From Cryptoclostridium sp964637365 (lineage in GTDB: Bacteria; Bacillota; Dehalobacteriia; UBA7702): a DNA stretch of 33,130 bases. The stretch is taken from the NCBI GenBank assembly GCA_964637365.1, contig CAZWWH010000022.1, positions 1 through 33,130 on the forward strand. The letters are read 5' to 3'. The notes under the pieces are model-generated. The model worked only from the letters and a program-made list of their open reading frames with translations. It did no database searches and was not told the origin of the DNA. Shown here one piece after another: positions 25,308 to 32,271 of this stretch. Position numbers and translations under genes: made by a program. The first letter of the stretch is position 1; the number at the start of each line of letters is the position of its first letter.

Positions 25308-25318
25308 TTATCTCAACA
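25308..25318 (-). promoter_or_regulatory. Operator-like element before tetR (TGTTGAGATAA)
   Basis: On the minus strand TGTTGAGATAA is followed at once by TGGAGG, the tetR ribosome binding site. The same 11 bases occur on the plus strand at 25389-25399, so the two copies form a perfect inverted pair about 70 bp apart across the shared promoter region. Confidence 0.55.
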
Positions 25319-25337
25319 AATGTACCGATATTGATGA

Positions 25338-25387
25338 TTGTTTTGCCGCTTCAAATACATTATACTATACACCAGAAACCCAAACAA
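25338..25387. promoter_or_regulatory. Overlapping divergent promoters of tetR and the YKKIED operon
   Basis: Plus strand: TTGTTT (25338-25343), 17 bp, TATACT (25361-25366). Minus strand: TTGTTT (25387-25382), 17 bp, TATAAT (25364-25359). The two -10 boxes overlap by 4 bp, so only one polymerase can bind at a time. Both -35 boxes are the same hexamer and moderately weak. Confidence 0.6.
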
Positions 25388-25388
25388 G

Positions 25389-25399
25389 TGTTGAGATAA
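25389..25399 (+). promoter_or_regulatory. Operator-like element before the YKKIED operon (TGTTGAGATAA)
   Basis: This copy of TGTTGAGATAA is followed by AGGAG, the ribosome binding site of the 66-residue gene. It lies about 16 bp past the predicted transcript start, a usual place for a TetR-type roadblock operator. Confidence 0.55.
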
Positions 25400-25412
25400 A
25401 GGAGAATATGCG

Positions 25413-25613
25413 ATGTCAAAACTCAAACAAGCAAACAAAAAAATTGAAAACACCGTGGTTAATGGTTACAAAAAGATTGAAGATACTGTGGTTTCCCGGT
25501 ATAAAAAAATTGAAGACAAATTCGTCGATACCTTTTTGGCTGAAGATGGCGAAACCACTGAGGAGGCCAAAGCTAGAATTACTCAAAATACCGCGCATCT
25601 CCAAAAACAATGA
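25413..25613 (+). CDS. Small protein of 11-residue YKKIED repeats
   Basis: The 66-residue protein contains three consecutive 11-residue repeats: KKIENTVVNGY (9-19), KKIEDTVVSRY (20-30) and KKIEDKFVDTF (31-41), then an acidic linker and a helical end (TTEEAKARI). An 11-residue period of alternating charged and hydrophobic residues is known from lipid-associating amphipathic helices such as those in apolipoproteins and synucleins; membrane-surface binding is my inference. There is no signal peptide. I recall similar proteins next to TetR genes in other Clostridia but know of no assigned function. GGAG lies 8 nt before the ATG at 25413; an ATG at 25408 is in another frame. Confidence 0.82.
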   Translation: MSKLKQANKKIENTVVNGYKKIEDTVVSRYKKIEDKFVDTFLAEDGETTEEAKARITQNTAHLQKQ

Positions 25614-25630
25614 GAAAGGAACCATCAATA

Positions 25631-26002
25631 ATGAAAAAAGAAAATTTTGCAACATTGCTGTTGGGAACTCTTGGACTCACTCTCTTTGCTTTAGGGATAT
25701 GTATGTGCCTGGTAACGCCTTGGGACGTTTTCCTGCAAGGCATTGTGATGGGTACCGCCGGCCTCGTAGTATTATTGGCAACCTTGATCGTCCGCCGTAA
25801 AATCCAGGGGAAACCGGCTTTTCGGCTCAATGGGAAAGCTGTTGGTATCGCTTTGATAGGGATTGCCGGTATGCTGGCCCTAGGAGTGGGGATGTGCATG
25901 ACAATGGTGTGGGAAGGTCTAATGGTTCCCGGAGTCGTGATTGGCATCTTTGGTATCATGCTAATGATTTTTCCCTATCCCCTCTGGAAGGGTCTACAAT
26001 AA
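25631..26002 (+). CDS. Four-TM membrane protein with internal duplication
   Basis: The 123-residue protein has four predicted transmembrane segments arranged as two similar halves. ALGICMCLVTPWDVFLQG (20-37) aligns with ALGVGMCMTMVWEGLMVPG (83-101) at a constant offset of 63 residues, each followed by a Gly-rich helix (IVMGTAGLVVLL and VVIGIFGIMLMI). A basic loop (RRKIQGKP) separates the halves. No catalytic motif is seen; a small channel, transporter or membrane-stress protein are all possible. AAAGGA lies about 10 nt before the ATG, and the gene starts 17 nt after the YKKIED protein gene, so they are cotranscribed. Confidence 0.82.
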   Translation: MKKENFATLLLGTLGLTLFALGICMCLVTPWDVFLQGIVMGTAGLVVLLATLIVRRKIQGKPAFRLNGKAVGIALIGIAGMLALGVGMCMTMVWEGLMVPGVVIGIFGIMLMIFPYPLWKGLQ

Positions 26003-26014
26003 CAGGCTCACACG

Positions 26015-26890
26015 ATGAAGAAGTATCAAAGACTTCTACAAAAAATACGATACCCCCGCGGTATTTATCTTATCTTATTACTATTTTTTTCCGGCATTGC
26101 CTTGCCGACCATTTTCATACAGAACGCAGAGCAACAGCCTTTTGCTTACGCAGTCTATATGATATCCGCCTATACAACCTTTGTAATGGTTCTACGGATT
26201 ACAAGCCTGATTAAAAGCGGTCGGGCACTGGTTCATAGAAATCAATTTCTGCATAAATACTTTACCGACCTGGATTTTAAAGCAGAAGTCTCTCTTTACC
26301 TATCCCTAACCATTGACATCTTCTACTCTGTATATACTGGTTTAACAGGTATTTTTCACCATTCCATCCGGTTTGGCGCCATGGCTTTTTACTATTTGAT
26401 ACTCAGCGCCGAGCGTTTTTTACTTTTGCATCATCAAAGAACGAAACGCCGAGATCGAATTAGGGAATTCAAGCAATACCGATTTTGCGGATACCTCATG
26501 TTGATTTTAACTCTCTCTATCATCGGAATAAACTGTCATATTATTTATGAAGGAAAAGTGATGGAATATCCCGGTTACATGATTTATGCTGTTGCAGGAT
26601 ATACCTTTTACAATTTTGCACTGGCCATTATTAATATCATAAAATATAAAAAACTTAAAAATCCCATTTTTTCAGCCAGTAAAATCATTACCTTTGTAAC
26701 GGCTTTGGTTTCCATCTTTGTCCTGCAAACTGCCATGCTTGCAGCCTTTGGATACAATGCTCCTCAAGACCCAAGTGATATAACGATGAATTTATGGACA
26801 GGATTTGGAGTATTTACCCTTACATTGTCAATGGCTCTCTTTATGATTATCCATGGCAGCCTATCCATAGCTCGTCTCGCCTCAAAATAG
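26015..26890 (+). CDS. Eight-TM membrane protein of unknown function
   Basis: The 291-residue protein has about eight predicted transmembrane segments (roughly 16-36, 45-66, 90-112, 118-139, 158-178, 188-210, 220-245, 262-284) with short basic loops (HHQRTKRRDRIREFKQY; KYKKLKNP) that place those loops in the cytoplasm. I do not recognise the family. It starts 12 nt after the previous gene and has no clear ribosome binding site, so it may rely on translational re-initiation. Its codon use is more AT-rich than its neighbours. It is the last gene of the TetR-controlled operon, before a terminator. Confidence 0.75.
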   Translation: MKKYQRLLQKIRYPRGIYLILLLFFSGIALPTIFIQNAEQQPFAYAVYMISAYTTFVMVLRITSLIKSGRALVHRNQFLHKYFTDLDFKAEVSLYLSLTIDIFYSVYTGLTGIFHHSIRFGAMAFYYLILSAERFLLLHHQRTKRRDRIREFKQYRFCGYLMLILTLSIIGINCHIIYEGKVMEYPGYMIYAVAGYTFYNFALAIINIIKYKKLKNPIFSASKIITFVTALVSIFVLQTAMLAAFGYNAPQDPSDITMNLWTGFGVFTLTLSMALFMIIHGSLSIARLASK

Positions 26891-26898
26891 TTAACACC

Positions 26899-26932
26899 AA
26901 AACCGCCCCCGGAAATTCCGAGGGCGGTTTTT
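26899..26932. terminator. Bidirectional terminator between the TetR operon and the LysM gene
   Basis: A 15-bp stem with one mismatch (AAAACCGCCCCCGGA against TCCGAGGGCGGTTTT, loop AAT) is flanked by A- and T-runs. It can end the plus-strand operon (stop 26890) and the minus-strand LysM gene (stop 26961). Confidence 0.85.
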
Positions 26933-26960
26933 CAATATAATAAGTTAGGAGGAAACATTA

Positions 26961-28742
26961 TTATTCACGGTTTCTAAGAAACCACGGACAATCAAGACAG
27001 CGGTATTCGCAAACCATATCCGCAGGTAAAACAATAATTTGTTGACCGGGATAAATGACGTCGGCGTCCTTAATTTCAGGATTTGCCATCATAAGCTGCT
27101 TCACGGTAACATTGAATTTATGGGCAATGGAATAGAGACTATCACCCTTTTGTACTACATAAATACGGGGATGCTCCGTCATTTCACTTTGGGCCATGCG
27201 TTCCTCTTCCATTTCCGCAGATTCACTTTCCTCATCTCTCATGCAGCCGCCGCCACGAAGAGGAATCATCAAGATCCAACCGGGTTCGATATAATTAGGA
27301 TTGGTGATTCTGGGATTGGCGCGAATGATAGCGTTGACCGACACTCCATACATCCGGGCAATTTTGTAGAGAGTATCCCCCTGTTTCACCGTATAGCAGG
27401 TGCAATCCGTAAAGCCAATGGGAATTCTCACCACTTGGCCGGGGAAAATCATATCGGGGTTTTTGATCTGGGGATTGGCCTTAATCAAGTTTTCCAAAGA
27501 TACATGGTAGAGTCCCGCAATTTCATAGAGGGTATCTCCGGGCTGCACCACATAATCGACACCTACAGTATTCTGAGGACGGCGCATCATATGCATCGAG
27601 GGAATCCGCACCATGGTCCAGGGGAAAATCATATCCGGATCTTCAATTTGGGGATTCGCGGCCAATAAAGCGTCAAGATCAACACCATAAAGATTCGCAA
27701 TGGAGGTAAGGGTTTGCCCCTGCTGTACCTGATGAGGTCCGGGGATACGAAGGCGCTGACCGGGGAAGATTCGGTCAGGGTCGGTAATTTGGGGATTAGC
27801 ATTGGTAATGGCTTCCACTGCCAAACCGAACATTTCCGCGATGCGGTGGAGAGTATCCCCCTGTTCTACGGTATACAAAGCCATATCTCCGTTGGGCATC
27901 CGGGGAATATAAATTTTTTGCCCCACGTCGATGCGATTGGGATCTTTGATTTGGGGATTAATGCGAAGTAACGCTTCCTGGCTGACACCGTGCATTCTTG
28001 CAATGGAGAAGATGGTATCCCCTCTTTTTACCACATGAACGCCAGGCAGATAAAGCTGCATACCGGGGACAATACGATCAGGGTCTTTGATTTGAGGATT
28101 GGCCAGAATCAACGATTCTAAATTCAGAGCATAGCGCTGAGCGATATGGAAAAAGGTATCGCCGCTTTTTACGATATAAAGACGTCCGTTACGTTCCTTG
28201 GCCGGCGGCATAGGAGGCATGGGGGGCATGGGAGGTGCTGGGGGCATGGGTGCAGCACCACCGCCAGGAATATTCAAAACTTGGCCGGGAAAAATCAAAT
28301 TCGGATCTTTGATTTGGGGATTGGCCTTAATCAGATCTCCCAAAGAAATCCCAAACTTCTTTGCAATATTCCACATGGTGTCTCCGGGACGAACCGTATA
28401 AACGGTACCGCCTCCCCCGCCGCCGCTGCCGCCTTGAGGAATGAAGATTTTTTGTCCTACATCAATGCGGTCGGGATCTTTGATCTGAGGATTGGCCTTC
28501 AGAAGGCGCTCCAGAGAAATGCCGAATTTCTTCGCGATGAGCCACATTGTATCCCCGGGTCGCACCGTATACACAGACATTCCGCTTTCCGATGGCAAAG
28601 GGATGTTGATGCGATTGCCAGGATAAATCTTGTTAGGGTCTTTGATCTGGGGATTGGCACGAATCAATTCCTCCAGAGATACGCCGAAGCGCTTGGCAAT
28701 GAGCCAAAGGGTATCGCCCTTTTCTACAATATAATGCTGCAT
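26961..28742 (-). CDS. Ten-LysM-domain protein without signal peptide
   Basis: The 593-residue protein is a string of ten LysM domains (starting at about residues 3, 57, 114, 188, 235, 289, 337, 397, 449 and 527), each with a YxVxxGDT start, an IAxxxGVS helix and a nearly invariant ANPQIKDP. A Pro/Met-rich linker (PMPPAPPMPPMPPMPP, 165-180) separates domains 3 and 4; an acidic linker (about 501-525) precedes domain 10. The C-terminus has CEYRCLDCPW with three cysteines. The N-terminus begins directly with a LysM domain and has no signal peptide. It should bind peptidoglycan; a spore-coat role like SafA or delivery by lysis is possible but not shown. AAAGGAAGG precedes the ATG at 28742. Confidence 0.92.
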   Translation of the reverse strand: MQHYIVEKGDTLWLIAKRFGVSLEELIRANPQIKDPNKIYPGNRINIPLPSESGMSVYTVRPGDTMWLIAKKFGISLERLLKANPQIKDPDRIDVGQKIFIPQGGSGGGGGGTVYTVRPGDTMWNIAKKFGISLGDLIKANPQIKDPNLIFPGQVLNIPGGGAAPMPPAPPMPPMPPMPPAKERNGRLYIVKSGDTFFHIAQRYALNLESLILANPQIKDPDRIVPGMQLYLPGVHVVKRGDTIFSIARMHGVSQEALLRINPQIKDPNRIDVGQKIYIPRMPNGDMALYTVEQGDTLHRIAEMFGLAVEAITNANPQITDPDRIFPGQRLRIPGPHQVQQGQTLTSIANLYGVDLDALLAANPQIEDPDMIFPWTMVRIPSMHMMRRPQNTVGVDYVVQPGDTLYEIAGLYHVSLENLIKANPQIKNPDMIFPGQVVRIPIGFTDCTCYTVKQGDTLYKIARMYGVSVNAIIRANPRITNPNYIEPGWILMIPLRGGGCMRDEESESAEMEEERMAQSEMTEHPRIYVVQKGDSLYSIAHKFNVTVKQLMMANPEIKDADVIYPGQQIIVLPADMVCEYRCLDCPWFLRNRE

Positions 28743-28769
28743 GGATGCACCTTCCTTTAAAAAATTTAC

Positions 28770-28797
28770 TGTATACCATATGCGAAACTTTAGCAAA
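28770..28797 (-). promoter_or_regulatory. Possible promoter of the LysM gene
   Basis: On the minus strand TTTGCT (28797-28792) and TATACA (28775-28770) are 16 bp apart, 28 bp before the start codon. An overlapping CATATGGTA also resembles the sporulation SigK -10, but no matching -35 is found. Confidence 0.35.
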
Positions 28798-28967
28798 CAT
28801 TGCATGGCCACTCAAATATCCAGTAATTTTTTCCTGAAAAATCGCCAAAAAATAAAAAATTGTACATTTTATTGATTCCTTTCATTTTTTAAGATTTTTA
28901 TTGCATCATATCAAAAAATTACACTATCTATGTAAAAATAATCCACCAAAAAATTACAAACAAGCCC
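28798..28967. other. AT-rich divergent intergenic stretch
   Basis: Between the LysM and corrinoid protein promoters the sequence is very AT-rich with long A and T runs and no gene I can support. The T/A tracts next to a very highly expressed gene may act as an UP-element-like region. Confidence 0.35.
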
Positions 28968-28996
28968 TTTACCTTTTGCCGGATTTTTGTGATAAT
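28968..28996 (+). promoter_or_regulatory. Promoter of the corrinoid protein gene
   Basis: TTTACC (28968-28973) and GATAAT (28991-28996) are 17 bp apart, with a TGT just before the -10 (extended -10). The leader to the start codon is about 58 nt. Confidence 0.6.
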
Positions 28997-29060
28997 AGAT
29001 ACAACAAAGAAAAAGTGCCGCAGAGAAAAATGGCACGTTAAAAATAAGGAGGTAATTCTA

Positions 29061-29693
29061 ATGGCAACTTTAGAATCCGTAGCACAATGCGTTATCACTG
29101 GTAACTTAGGCGAAATCAAAGGTCAGGTTCAGGCTTTGATCGATGCTGGTACTGCTCCCCTCGATATTATCAACGAAGGTCTCATCGGCGGCATGAACAT
29201 CGTTGGCCCCCGCTTCAAAGCTGGTGAAATGTTTGTTCCCGAAGTTCTCATGGCTGCTAAAGCTATGGGCGCTGGTGTTGAATTGGTTAAACCCCTTCTC
29301 GGTGGCGACGATATGCCTTCCTTGGGTAAAGTTGTTCTCGGTACCGTTAAAGGTGACTTGCATGACATCGGTAAAAACCTCGTTGGCATGATGCTCGAAT
29401 CCACCGGTTTCACTGTTGTTAACGTTGGTATCGACGTTGCTCCCGAAGATTTCCTCAAAGCTGCAAAAGACAGTGGCGCTCAGATCGTTGCTATGTCCGC
29501 TTTGTTGACCACCACCATGTTGGCCATGAAAGAAACCGTTGACTGCTTCAAAGAAGCTGGCTTGAACGACGTTAAATTGATCGTCGGTGGCGCACCTGTT
29601 TCCCAGGAATTTGCTGATGAAATCGGCGCTGATGGTTTTGCTCCTGATGCTGCTACCGCTTGCGACCTCTGCAAAAAACTCTTGGGTTGCTAA
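29061..29693 (+). CDS. Corrinoid (cobalamin-binding) methyltransferase subunit
   Basis: The 210-residue protein has an N-terminal helical B12-binding-2 domain (about 1-85) and a Rossmann-type B12-binding domain with the base-off/His-on signature Asp99-x-His101-x-x-Gly104 (KGDLHDIGKN), then SALLTT (147-152) and GGAPVS (176-181). Such proteins shuttle a methyl group between a substrate-specific methyltransferase and a second methyltransferase (for example in methylamine, methanol or O-demethylation systems). No methyltransferase gene is adjacent, so the substrate is unknown. AAGGAGGT precedes the ATG at 29061. Codons are strongly biased (Ala GCT, Val GTT, Gly GGT), unlike neighbours, suggesting very high expression. 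Confidence 0.93.
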   Translation: MATLESVAQCVITGNLGEIKGQVQALIDAGTAPLDIINEGLIGGMNIVGPRFKAGEMFVPEVLMAAKAMGAGVELVKPLLGGDDMPSLGKVVLGTVKGDLHDIGKNLVGMMLESTGFTVVNVGIDVAPEDFLKAAKDSGAQIVAMSALLTTTMLAMKETVDCFKEAGLNDVKLIVGGAPVSQEFADEIGADGFAPDAATACDLCKKLLGC

Positions 29694-29724
29694 GTTATTA
29701 AGTTTTAATCTTAATCAAAAATTC

Positions 29725-29758
29725 AAAGGAGTCGGTTCTCTGAACCGTCTCCTTTTTT
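29725..29758 (+). terminator. Terminator of the corrinoid protein gene
   Basis: AAAGGAG-T-CGGTTC pairs with GAACCG-T-CTCCTTT (one T-T mismatch, loop TCT) and is followed by a run of T residues. It lies 31 nt after the stop codon and makes the gene monocistronic. Confidence 0.85.
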
Positions 29759-30117
29759 ATTTATACCAAAATCAATTCCATAAACACCTGCATCCTAAAG
29801 CACTATTGCCTGTCCAGACGATGTATCACTATTTAAAGCAGTAAATTCTAATCCCTCCTGTTGACTGGTGTCATAAAAAAGTAGCCAATATTTACTTAAA
29901 CGCACTCAATGAATAGGCTAAATTCTTTTGAATGCCCCCTCAATACGTAATGCGCTTAAAACTATCTCAATCATCATTCATAAAAAATTTTTATGGTTTA
30001 AGCCGGAAGAACATTTATGCATTGATAAATTAATAGTTCCCTTTACAAAATAGCTCACAAAATTTCTTCTTTTTGTCAAGAAATCCCAGAAATATCCTGC
30101 TTCCCTCGGGATTTTAA
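29759..30117. other. AT-rich intergenic region without a recognised gene
   Basis: About 360 nt with frequent stops in all frames. A short A/T palindrome (CATAAAAAATTTTTATG, 29979-29995) is the only regular element seen. The segments conserved in cobalamin riboswitches are not visible here. Confidence 0.5.
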
Positions 30118-30146
30118 TTGACTTTTTCAAACCTGATAAGTATAAT
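30118..30146 (+). promoter_or_regulatory. SigA-type promoter of the ABC importer operon
   Basis: TTGACT (30118-30123) and TATAAT (30141-30146) are separated by exactly 17 bp, 116 bp before the binding-protein start. Confidence 0.75.
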
Positions 30147-30156
30147 TAATAATGGT

Positions 30157-30196
30157 TGCTTTTCTACGTTGCGTCTTTCGTTAGAAAAGCATTTTT
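30157..30196 (+). terminator. Terminator-like hairpin in the ABC importer leader
   Basis: TGCTTTTCTA (30157-30166) pairs perfectly with TAGAAAAGCA (30182-30191) around a 15-nt loop and is followed by TTTTT. It begins a few bases after the predicted transcript start. The stem is AU-rich, so termination would be weak; it could be an attenuator or only a stabilising hairpin. Confidence 0.4.
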
Positions 30197-30261
30197 CAAT
30201 TAAAACAAATTTAATTTACCATATTCGTAACTCATTAAAACTAATTTTGGAGGATCGCAAA

Positions 30262-31191
30262 ATGAAGAAGCTAATTACTATCCTATTGTCCGCAATTTTC
30301 TGTCTTTCCTTGATAGCCTGCAGTGCAGACAAAAATGATACCGATGAACCGTCCAATGCCACAGAAAAGACAGTAACTTACAATGGACAGGATTACACCA
30401 TTCCCGCAGACGCCACACGTATCGTAGGCGCCACTCCTTCGGTCACAGAAATCATTGCCGGTTTGGGTGCTGCCGATAAATTGGTAGCTGTTGATAATTA
30501 CAGTACCGATGTAGAGGGCATTGACACTGCTTTACCCACTTTTGATACGATGTCCCCTGACATTGAAATGCTGATGTCCTTGGAACCTCAGATTCTAATT
30601 GCTTCTACCAACAGTCAACTGAACGATGACGATCCCTACAAGACCTTGACAGAGCAGGGCGTTACCGTCATTTATATGGACAATTCCGTTTCCCTGGAAG
30701 GAATTATGAACGATATTAAATTCCTCGGTGAAATCGTCAATAAAGAGGATGAGGCCCAGTCCATGGCCGACGAAATGCGAAAATCCATTGATGAAATCGC
30801 AGATATCGGCAAGACAATCACCGACCAAAAAACCGTTTACTTTGAATTAGCGCCGTCCCCGAATATTACCACCTTCGGTACTGGCAATTTCCTCAACGAA
30901 ATTCTTGAGCTTTGCGGCGCTGTCAATATTTTTGGCGATGAAGAAGGCTGGATCAGCCCGAATGCGGAAACCATTATCACCAAAGCTCCCGATGTAATCA
31001 TCACCAATGTAGATTACATGGATGACCAGGTGAACGCCATCAAAGCCAGAGAAGGTTGGAGCTCCATTCCCGCTGTGGCCAACGATGAAGTATATTTAGT
31101 GGAGGCCAACGCTTCCTCCCGCCCCACGCAAAATGTAGTAAAAGCCATGAAGGAAATCGCTAAGGCTGTTTATCCAGAGTATTATCAATAA
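30262..31191 (+). CDS. ABC importer substrate-binding lipoprotein (iron-complex/cobalamin type)
   Basis: The 309-residue protein has a lipoprotein signal peptide ending in SLIAC (Cys20), then a short linker rich in Asp/Thr and a class III periplasmic-binding-protein fold of the FecB/BtuF type: VGATPSVTEIIAGLGAADKLVAVDN, LMSLEPQILIASTNSQL, LELCGAVNIFGDE and APDVIITNVD. It captures the ligand outside the membrane for the permease and ATPase encoded next. The ligand may be cobalamin, heme or a siderophore; the TPSVTEI start is nearer BtuF-like proteins, and the corrinoid protein gene nearby fits, but this is not decisive. TTGGAGG lies 9 nt before the ATG at 30262. Confidence 0.88.
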   Translation: MKKLITILLSAIFCLSLIACSADKNDTDEPSNATEKTVTYNGQDYTIPADATRIVGATPSVTEIIAGLGAADKLVAVDNYSTDVEGIDTALPTFDTMSPDIEMLMSLEPQILIASTNSQLNDDDPYKTLTEQGVTVIYMDNSVSLEGIMNDIKFLGEIVNKEDEAQSMADEMRKSIDEIADIGKTITDQKTVYFELAPSPNITTFGTGNFLNEILELCGAVNIFGDEEGWISPNAETIITKAPDVIITNVDYMDDQVNAIKAREGWSSIPAVANDEVYLVEANASSRPTQNVVKAMKEIAKAVYPEYYQ

Positions 31192-31215
31192 TTGAACAAA
31201 AAGGCGTAATCTGTC

Positions 31216-32238
31216 ATGAAAAAGAAAATTATCGTCAGCTTGATCTTGACTTTCGTTGTCATCCTTTTTTCCGTATGTATCGGCAGTCAAACCATTTCCC
31301 CACTACATACTTTTAGCATCTTGGGAAACAAGCTGTTCCACATTCCCTTGGGAGACTCAGTGTCCAGTAATGAAGTGGCCATTGTTTGGCAGCTTCGATT
31401 GCCCAGGGTGTTGCTGGCCTTTTTGGTCGGCGGCGCCTTGGCCGCCAGCGGCACGGTGGTACAGTCTGTTTTGAGAAATCCCCTCGCCTCTCCTTTTACC
31501 TTAGGGGTTAGCTCCGGGGCATCATTAGGCGCCGGCTTAATTATTATCTCCGGAATTTCACTTACCGGAATTGGTATTTTCACTTTACCTTTGGTGGGGC
31601 TGATCTTTGGCTTGGCCACAGTATTTGGCAGTGTTTTACTGGCCAGCAAAATCGATCCGAACATGAGTAATAACACTATCGTCCTCACAGGGATGGTCTT
31701 TTCCTTATTTATCAATGCACTGCTTCAGGCATTAACCGCATTATTTCGGGAAAATCTGGAATCCATCGTTCTGTGGCAAATGGGCTCCTTTGCCTTAAAA
31801 GGCTGGAAATACGTGGGAGGGATTCTGCCCTTTTTCCTCATTGGTATCATTGGCTTGATGTTCTATGTCAGAGAAATGGATATTTTGACCTTTGGTGAAG
31901 AACAGGCCAAAGCCGCTGGCGTGGAAACAGAAAAAGTCAAGTGGATTTTACTGGGCCTTACAGGAATTCTCACTGGCAGTGCCGTGGCCTTTGCCGGCGT
32001 TATTGGTTTTTTGGATCTTATCGCTCCTCATGTTGTACGAAAAATTTTCGGTTCCTCCCATCGCTATGTACTACCAATGTCAGTGTTTCTTGGAGGCATC
32101 TTTATGGTAGTGGCCGATCTTCTGGCTCGGACGGTGGTGCCTTCTTCGGAAATTCCCGTCAGCGTGATTTCCGCTTTAATTGGCGCGCCCTTTTTTGCTT
32201 ACGTATTTTTCAAAAAAGAAAAAGTGAGAACCACATAA
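31216..32238 (+). CDS. FecCD-family ABC permease
   Basis: The 340-residue polytopic protein has about ten transmembrane segments and the family signatures LRLPRVLLAFLVGGALAASGTVVQSVLRNPLASP in the first half and GVIGFLDLIAPHVVRKIFGSSHR in the second, the latter being the ATPase-coupling region. It belongs to the BtuC/FecCD/FhuB family of importers for cobalamin and iron complexes and would act as a homodimer. It starts 24 nt after the binding-protein gene with a weak AAAGGCG ribosome binding site and ends 33 nt before the ATPase gene. Confidence 0.93.
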   Translation: MKKKIIVSLILTFVVILFSVCIGSQTISPLHTFSILGNKLFHIPLGDSVSSNEVAIVWQLRLPRVLLAFLVGGALAASGTVVQSVLRNPLASPFTLGVSSGASLGAGLIIISGISLTGIGIFTLPLVGLIFGLATVFGSVLLASKIDPNMSNNTIVLTGMVFSLFINALLQALTALFRENLESIVLWQMGSFALKGWKYVGGILPFFLIGIIGLMFYVREMDILTFGEEQAKAAGVETEKVKWILLGLTGILTGSAVAFAGVIGFLDLIAPHVVRKIFGSSHRYVLPMSVFLGGIFMVVADLLARTVVPSSEIPVSVISALIGAPFFAYVFFKKEKVRTT

Positions 32239-32271
32239 ACATCAACAATCCCCATGGAAAGCAGGTATTTT

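Noticed and set aside
28146..28760. 204-codon open frame opposite the LysM gene
   Set aside because: The repeats in it mirror the LysM repeats of the real gene on the other strand; no ribosome binding site.
28776..28784. CATATGGTA on the minus strand as a SigK-type sporulation -10 before the LysM gene
   Set aside because: No -35 at the required distance; a short match of this kind is expected by chance in AT-rich DNA.
29694..30261. Possible cobalamin riboswitch before the ABC importer
   Set aside because: The region between promoter and start is only about 110 nt and lacks the conserved GCCACTG-type B12 box.
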